Source: Dictyoglomus sp. (GTDB taxonomy: Bacteria > Dictyoglomota > Dictyoglomia > Dictyoglomales > Dictyoglomaceae). From it: a stretch of 64,000 bases of DNA. Position 1 is the stretch's first letter; each line of letters begins with the position of its first letter. The stretch lies in NCBI GenBank assembly GCA_025060475.1, contig JANXBZ010000002.1, positions 94,676 through 158,675 on the forward strand, given 5' to 3'. Shown here piece after piece: positions 61,134-64,000 of this stretch. Made by a program: the position numbers and the translations under genes. The notes under the pieces are model-generated. The model saw only the letters and a program-made list of their open reading frames with translations, did not search any database and was not told where the DNA came from.

Positions 61134-62117
61134 ATGGTTTTTTTTGATTTACCCCTTTCTGAATTATGGAAGTATATGCCCGAAAGAGAAGAACCAAAAG
61201 ACTTTGATAAATTTTGGATGGAAACTTTAGAAGAGTCTCACAAATTTTCCCTCGATCCTATTTTTGAAAAAGTAGATTTTGGACTTGAACTTGTGGATAC
61301 TTATGATGTTACATTTTCTGGATATAAAGGACAAAGAATAAAAGGTTGGCTTATTCTTCCAAAGGAAAGAAAAAATAAAATTCCTGGAATTGTAGAGTAT
61401 ATTGGATATGGTGGGGGAAGAGGTTTTCCCACAGATTTTTTACTTTGGGCTAACTTAGGTATTGCCCATTTAGTAATGGATACAAGAGGACAAGGAAGTT
61501 CTTGGAGCCCTGGAGATACTCCTGATTATGATGATTCTCCCTTTGACCCCCAGTATTCTGGATTTATGACCCGAGGAATTCTCGATCCTAAAAAATACTA
61601 CTACAGAAGAGTCTTTACTGACGCAGTAAGAGCAGTGGAAACTTTAATTGCATTCCCTGATGTTGATGAATCTAAAATTGGAATTACTGGAGGTAGTCAG
61701 GGGGGAGGGATCACTTTAGCTGTAGCAGGGCTTGCTTCCTATTTAAATATGGATATAAAAATCGCTATGCCTGATGTTCCCTTTCTTTGTCATTTTAGAA
61801 GAGCATTGGAAATAACCGATGGATATCCCTATCAAGAGATAGGTCAATATTTAAAAATCCATAGAAATCATGTAGATCAAGTTTTCAAAACTTTATCCTA
61901 TTTTGATGGACTTAATTTTGCAGTAAGAGCAAAATCAAGAGCTCTTTTTTCTGTAGCACTTATGGATATGATTTGTCCTCCTTCTACAATCTTTGCAGTA
62001 TATAACTACTACAAAGGAGAGAAGGAGATTAAAATTTATCCCTTTAATGGGCATGAAGGGGGAGGAAGTTTTCATACGTTAGAAAAAATAAAGTTTGTAA
62101 AAAGATATTTAAAATAA
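61134..62117 (+). CDS. Acetyl xylan esterase / cephalosporin-C deacetylase, carbohydrate esterase family 7
   Basis: About 327 residues from the ATG at 61134; a GTG at 61125 lies within the AGGAGGTG ribosome binding site. [28 protein letters not shown] is the CE7 start, RGQGSSW the oxyanion region, the nucleophile Ser in GGSQGGG, with Asp in DMICPP and His in GHEGGG near the C-terminus. No signal peptide: it de-acetylates imported xylo-oligosaccharides or related sugars. Followed by a strong terminator. Confidence 0.95.
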   Translation: MVFFDLPLSELWKYMPEREEPKDFDKFWMETLEESHKFSLDPIFEKVDFGLELVDTYDVTFSGYKGQRIKGWLILPKERKNKIPGIVEYIGYGGGRGFPTDFLLWANLGIAHLVMDTRGQGSSWSPGDTPDYDDSPFDPQYSGFMTRGILDPKKYYYRRVFTDAVRAVETLIAFPDVDESKIGITGGSQGGGITLAVAGLASYLNMDIKIAMPDVPFLCHFRRALEITDGYPYQEIGQYLKIHRNHVDQVFKTLSYFDGLNFAVRAKSRALFSVALMDMICPPSTIFAVYNYYKGEKEIKIYPFNGHEGGGSFHTLEKIKFVKRYLK

Positions 62118-62148
62118 AGCCCTGGTAATTTTCCAGGGCTTTTTCTTT
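62118..62148. terminator. Bidirectional terminator
   Basis: AGCCCTGG/CCAGGGCT stem (62118-62125, 62133-62140) then TTTTCTTT on the plus strand and TTATTTT on the minus strand. Confidence 0.9.
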
Positions 62149-62270
62149 ATTCTTCTTGCGGTTCTGGGTAATACGCAGAAAAAGCATGTTCTAAAGAATG
62201 CTGTAAAAAATTTGATACAGATTTCTAAGTTTGTAATTATAGCTTTTTCTATGGTTTTAGAGCATATAAA
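62149..62270 (-). other. Downstream region of iolB with a short open 3' fragment
   Basis: The minus frame upstream of the terminator reads SVSNFLQHSLEHAFSAYYP and ends in a stop near 62150, without a start codon and cut by stops about 28 codons back. It may be a remnant of a gene's C-terminus or chance. No gene is claimed. Confidence 0.3.
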
Positions 62271-63074
62271 TTATCTAAATTCTTTAATAACTTTTTCCAT
62301 ATATCTTATCCACTTATGTTCAGGAGCATCATAGAATATTTGCTCTCTTCTTTCTCCTGCTAATACCCAAAGATAATATATTTGATATCCTGGTGCAGCA
62401 ACTACAGGATGATATCCTCTTTTTATTGTAAGTAGTGAGTTATCTTCTATTAAAAATAACTCATCTATATCTCTTTCTTCAGTAAATACTCTTTGAATTC
62501 CGAATCCCTGAGGAGGATATACTTTATAAAAGTATACTTCTTCCATCTTTATCTCTTCTGGATAATTTTCTCTATCATGTTTATGTGGTGGAAAACTAGA
62601 CCAATTTCCAGGAGGATTTATAGTTTCTCCTACCAAAATTCTTTTTGCATTAATTCTTTTATCTATGATATCTTTTACGTCTCTTCTCCAATTTAAAACC
62701 CCTACATTTCTTATAATAACATCTTCGGGTTTTATTAATTTAACGTCTTCTTCAGTTTTCACTTTACTTTTACATAAAGCAACTTCTATTTCCTCTAAAG
62801 CTTCAATTTTGATATCCTTATTGTTGGGTATATAAAGGGAAAAAGCATTTCCCTCGAAAACATTTCTTCTTGAACCTAGAGAAGAAAACTCTATTCCATC
62901 TACTTTTACATTACATTTTCCAGATAAAATAACTAATCCAATTTCGTAATCCTTTGAATTAAAAGAATAATCATCTCCTTTTTCTCCTTTAAATATATCA
63001 AACTCAATATACTCCATATCCTTTTCCTTTACTAAGGAATTCAATCCCTTTTCTAAGGTTACCTTTTTGAACAT
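62271..63074 (-). CDS. iolB: 5-deoxy-glucuronate isomerase (IolB)-like bicupin
   Basis: About 267 residues from the ATG at 63074 (MFKKVTLEKGLNSLVKEKDM), which has AAGGAGG upstream; reading from 63155 would prefix residues with no family similarity. Two cupin halves; the C-terminal half has GNWSSFPPHKHDRENYPEE and MEEVYFYKVYPPQGFG, the metal-binding His/Glu set of IolB, and RGYHPVVAAPGYQIYYLWVLAG. In inositol breakdown it converts 5-deoxy-glucuronate to 2-deoxy-5-keto-gluconate; no other iol gene is present here. It also matches KduI-like sugar isomerases. Confidence 0.9.
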   Translation of the reverse strand: MFKKVTLEKGLNSLVKEKDMEYIEFDIFKGEKGDDYSFNSKDYEIGLVILSGKCNVKVDGIEFSSLGSRRNVFEGNAFSLYIPNNKDIKIEALEEIEVALCKSKVKTEEDVKLIKPEDVIIRNVGVLNWRRDVKDIIDKRINAKRILVGETINPPGNWSSFPPHKHDRENYPEEIKMEEVYFYKVYPPQGFGIQRVFTEERDIDELFLIEDNSLLTIKRGYHPVVAAPGYQIYYLWVLAGERREQIFYDAPEHKWIRYMEKVIKEFR

Positions 63075-63157
63075 TTTAAAAACCTCCTTATCTTGATTTT
63101 GCTCCATGATATATATTTTTCCATTGCTAGAAAAAACAAATAAAAAAATTTTCAATA

Positions 63158-63211
63158 CTCACGGTAATAACTACATGAGGTAAGGATATAATTTAATAAT
63201 TTTTTTGTCAA
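63158..63211 (-). promoter_or_regulatory. Promoter and palindrome of the iolB gene
   Basis: Minus strand: TTGACA (63211-63206), 17-bp spacer, TATCCT (63188-63183). At the predicted transcription start lies an imperfect 22-bp inverted repeat (63158-63179) with arms CTCACGGTA and TACATGAG, an operator candidate. Confidence 0.6.
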
Positions 63212-63514
63212 GAGAAAAAAGATTTAACTAAGTAGATAGGTATGGAGATAGGTACCAGTATAGTAATAGTAGAGAGAATAGAGAAGGAAGAGAGAAAGAA
63301 GAGGTAAAGAAAATAGAAAGGATTGAGGCTGCCCTCTCAATCCTTGATATAATTAAGAAATTGAACCTTTCCTTTTTCAGATCTCTTAATTACTCATCGA
63401 TGATTTTTTATCTGATCTATCTAAGAAATCTCTTTTCTCTCCTAACAAAACTCCTTATTAAAGAGTGATATTTATATCCCATACTAGAGGCATTAAATAA
63501 TAGAAAAAAAATAA
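63212..63514. other. Noncoding region with purine tract and hairpins
   Basis: No coding frame can be supported. 63236-63320 is almost pure purine on the plus strand. It is followed by a hairpin AAGGATTGAG/CTCAATCCTT (63318-63327, 63336-63345), a second stem AATTAAGA/TCTTAATT (63351-63358, 63384-63391), and a pyrimidine-rich block (about 63425-63455) that could pair with the purine tract. It could be an untranslated leader, a small RNA or decayed DNA. Confidence 0.4.
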
Positions 63515-63540
63515 ACCCCCTGAGGGATTCCCCAGGGGGT
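63515..63540 (-). terminator. Terminator of the CBM9 protein gene
   Basis: Minus strand stem ACCCCCTG/CAGGGGGT (63540-63533, 63522-63515), followed by TTATTTTTTTTC. Confidence 0.9.
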
Positions 63541-63557
63541 AGAGGTATATTATAAAT

Positions 63558-64000
63558 TTATTGATCTAATCTTAGATTACCAAAGCTTGATGGATTTTGC
63601 CAGTTAATATTTTCCATCTCATTCCATGCTATAATTCCAACCCTTGATCCTGAAGCATCTGCATCATTAACTTGAACATCAAATCCTATTACTTTTCCTG
63701 CCTCTAGCTTTACTTCTTTCATTTTAACCTGTGCTTCCACAATATATCCAAAATCTGTCTTCTTCGTAGCAGTTACAAACCGAGCAGAAGATGCATTGGT
63801 TCCAAAAGTTTGTACATTTTCAAAGTTTACTCTATATTGAGCATCATTAGAGTCGTAAGATAATCTCTTTGAGTTATCTTCATCTATAAATATTTCGAAG
63901 GAATCTTGTTCCCATGGATTAGCATTAGCCTTATTTAGTAGAGAGTCATATTTTTCAGCATATTCATAAATTCTTGTCTCATCCCATAATACCCTAAATT
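63558..64000 (-). CDS. 3' end of a carbohydrate-active or surface protein with a C-terminal CBM9 domain (partial)
   Basis: An open minus frame runs from the right edge to a TAA at 63560-63558, giving 146 residues of the C-terminus. It reads FRVLWDETRIYEYAEKYD, NPWEQDSFEIFIDEDN, AQYRVNFENVQTFG, VIGFDVQVNDADASGSR and NPSSFGNLRL, the characteristic pattern of family 9 carbohydrate-binding modules. CBM9 is usually at the C-terminus of GH10 xylanases of thermophiles, where it binds reducing ends of cellulose or xylan. The catalytic part lies beyond the window, so the enzyme class is not established. Confidence 0.85.
   Translation of the reverse strand, partial: FRVLWDETRIYEYAEKYDSLLNKANANPWEQDSFEIFIDEDNSKRLSYDSNDAQYRVNFENVQTFGTNASSARFVTATKKTDFGYIVEAQVKMKEVKLEAGKVIGFDVQVNDADASGSRVGIIAWNEMENINWQNPSSFGNLRLDQ

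Noticed and set aside
63236..63330. Possible CRISPR or tandem repeat array
   Set aside because: The purine tract has no regular repeat unit or spacers.

Overview
The window is AT-rich DNA from a thermophilic, saccharolytic bacterium with a diderm-like envelope. Gene content (GH1, GH2, GH53 and GH130 enzymes, a CE7 esterase, a CBM9 domain, an outer-membrane PorV-like barrel, archaemetzincin, HypCDE) and the GH53/MalEFG arrangement fit Dictyoglomus best, with clear similarity to Thermotoga. That assignment is inference from gene content. Genes are tightly packed, often with 1-30 nt overlaps and strong AGGAGG ribosome binding sites. I see no rRNA, insertion sequence or CRISPR array; there is one tRNA (Asn-GTT).

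Region by region. 1-3885: a cut-off minus-strand protein with helical repeats and an internal Cro-type HTH, a divergent 49-residue secreted peptide, and a hybrid sensor (periplasmic binding domain, TM, GAF, HD-GYP). 3874-8713: GH1 beta-glucosidase, tRNA-Asn, archaemetzincin, GH2 beta-mannosidase and a 33-residue very basic protein. 8807-16067: a cyclase-fold protein with an altered metal motif, FtsB/DivIC, pyruvate kinase, a small beta-grasp-like protein, a secreted 5'-nucleotidase, a DUF401 membrane protein and an RNase J-like hydrolase. 16340-25659: a dTDP-rhamnose operon (rmlA, D, B, C) followed by an SDR epimerase and five glycosyltransferases, so a surface-polysaccharide locus. 25733-28876: hypC, hypD, hypE and a homocysteine S-methyltransferase.

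28904-37212 (minus strand) is a galactan/oligosaccharide uptake locus: GntR/LacI-type regulator, MalE-like binding protein, MalF-like and giant MalG-like permeases, and a secreted GH53 endo-galactanase. Repeated CCAATTT boxes lie at both the regulator and binding-protein promoters. The MalG-like protein carries about 465 extra, mostly coiled-coil residues between its first two membrane helices. 37353-43082: a heterodimeric ABC exporter, a secreted beta-propeller protein and a secreted metallo-beta-lactamase-fold protein. 43092-45935 (minus): an SdpR/SdpI-type immunity module fused into one operon with a YxlE/F/G-like ABC transporter. 46080-51621: GH130 phosphorylase, a small exported protein, GDPD, an M48 protease and NAD synthetase.

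51698-53020 encodes an outer-membrane PorV-like protein whose signal peptide can only be included if translation starts at an AUA codon behind a strong Shine-Dalgarno sequence; a TGTGA-N6-TCACA palindrome lies upstream. 53080-57523 (minus) is a catabolic operon (URO-D-like protein, zinc alcohol dehydrogenase, FAD flavoprotein) headed by a broken Gfo/Idh/MocA oxidoreductase gene. 57672-63074 holds an RNA pseudouridine synthase, a nitroreductase, an RlmI-like methyltransferase, a GalE-like epimerase, a CE7 esterase and an orphan IolB. A structured noncoding stretch follows, and the window ends inside the 3' end of a CBM9-bearing protein.
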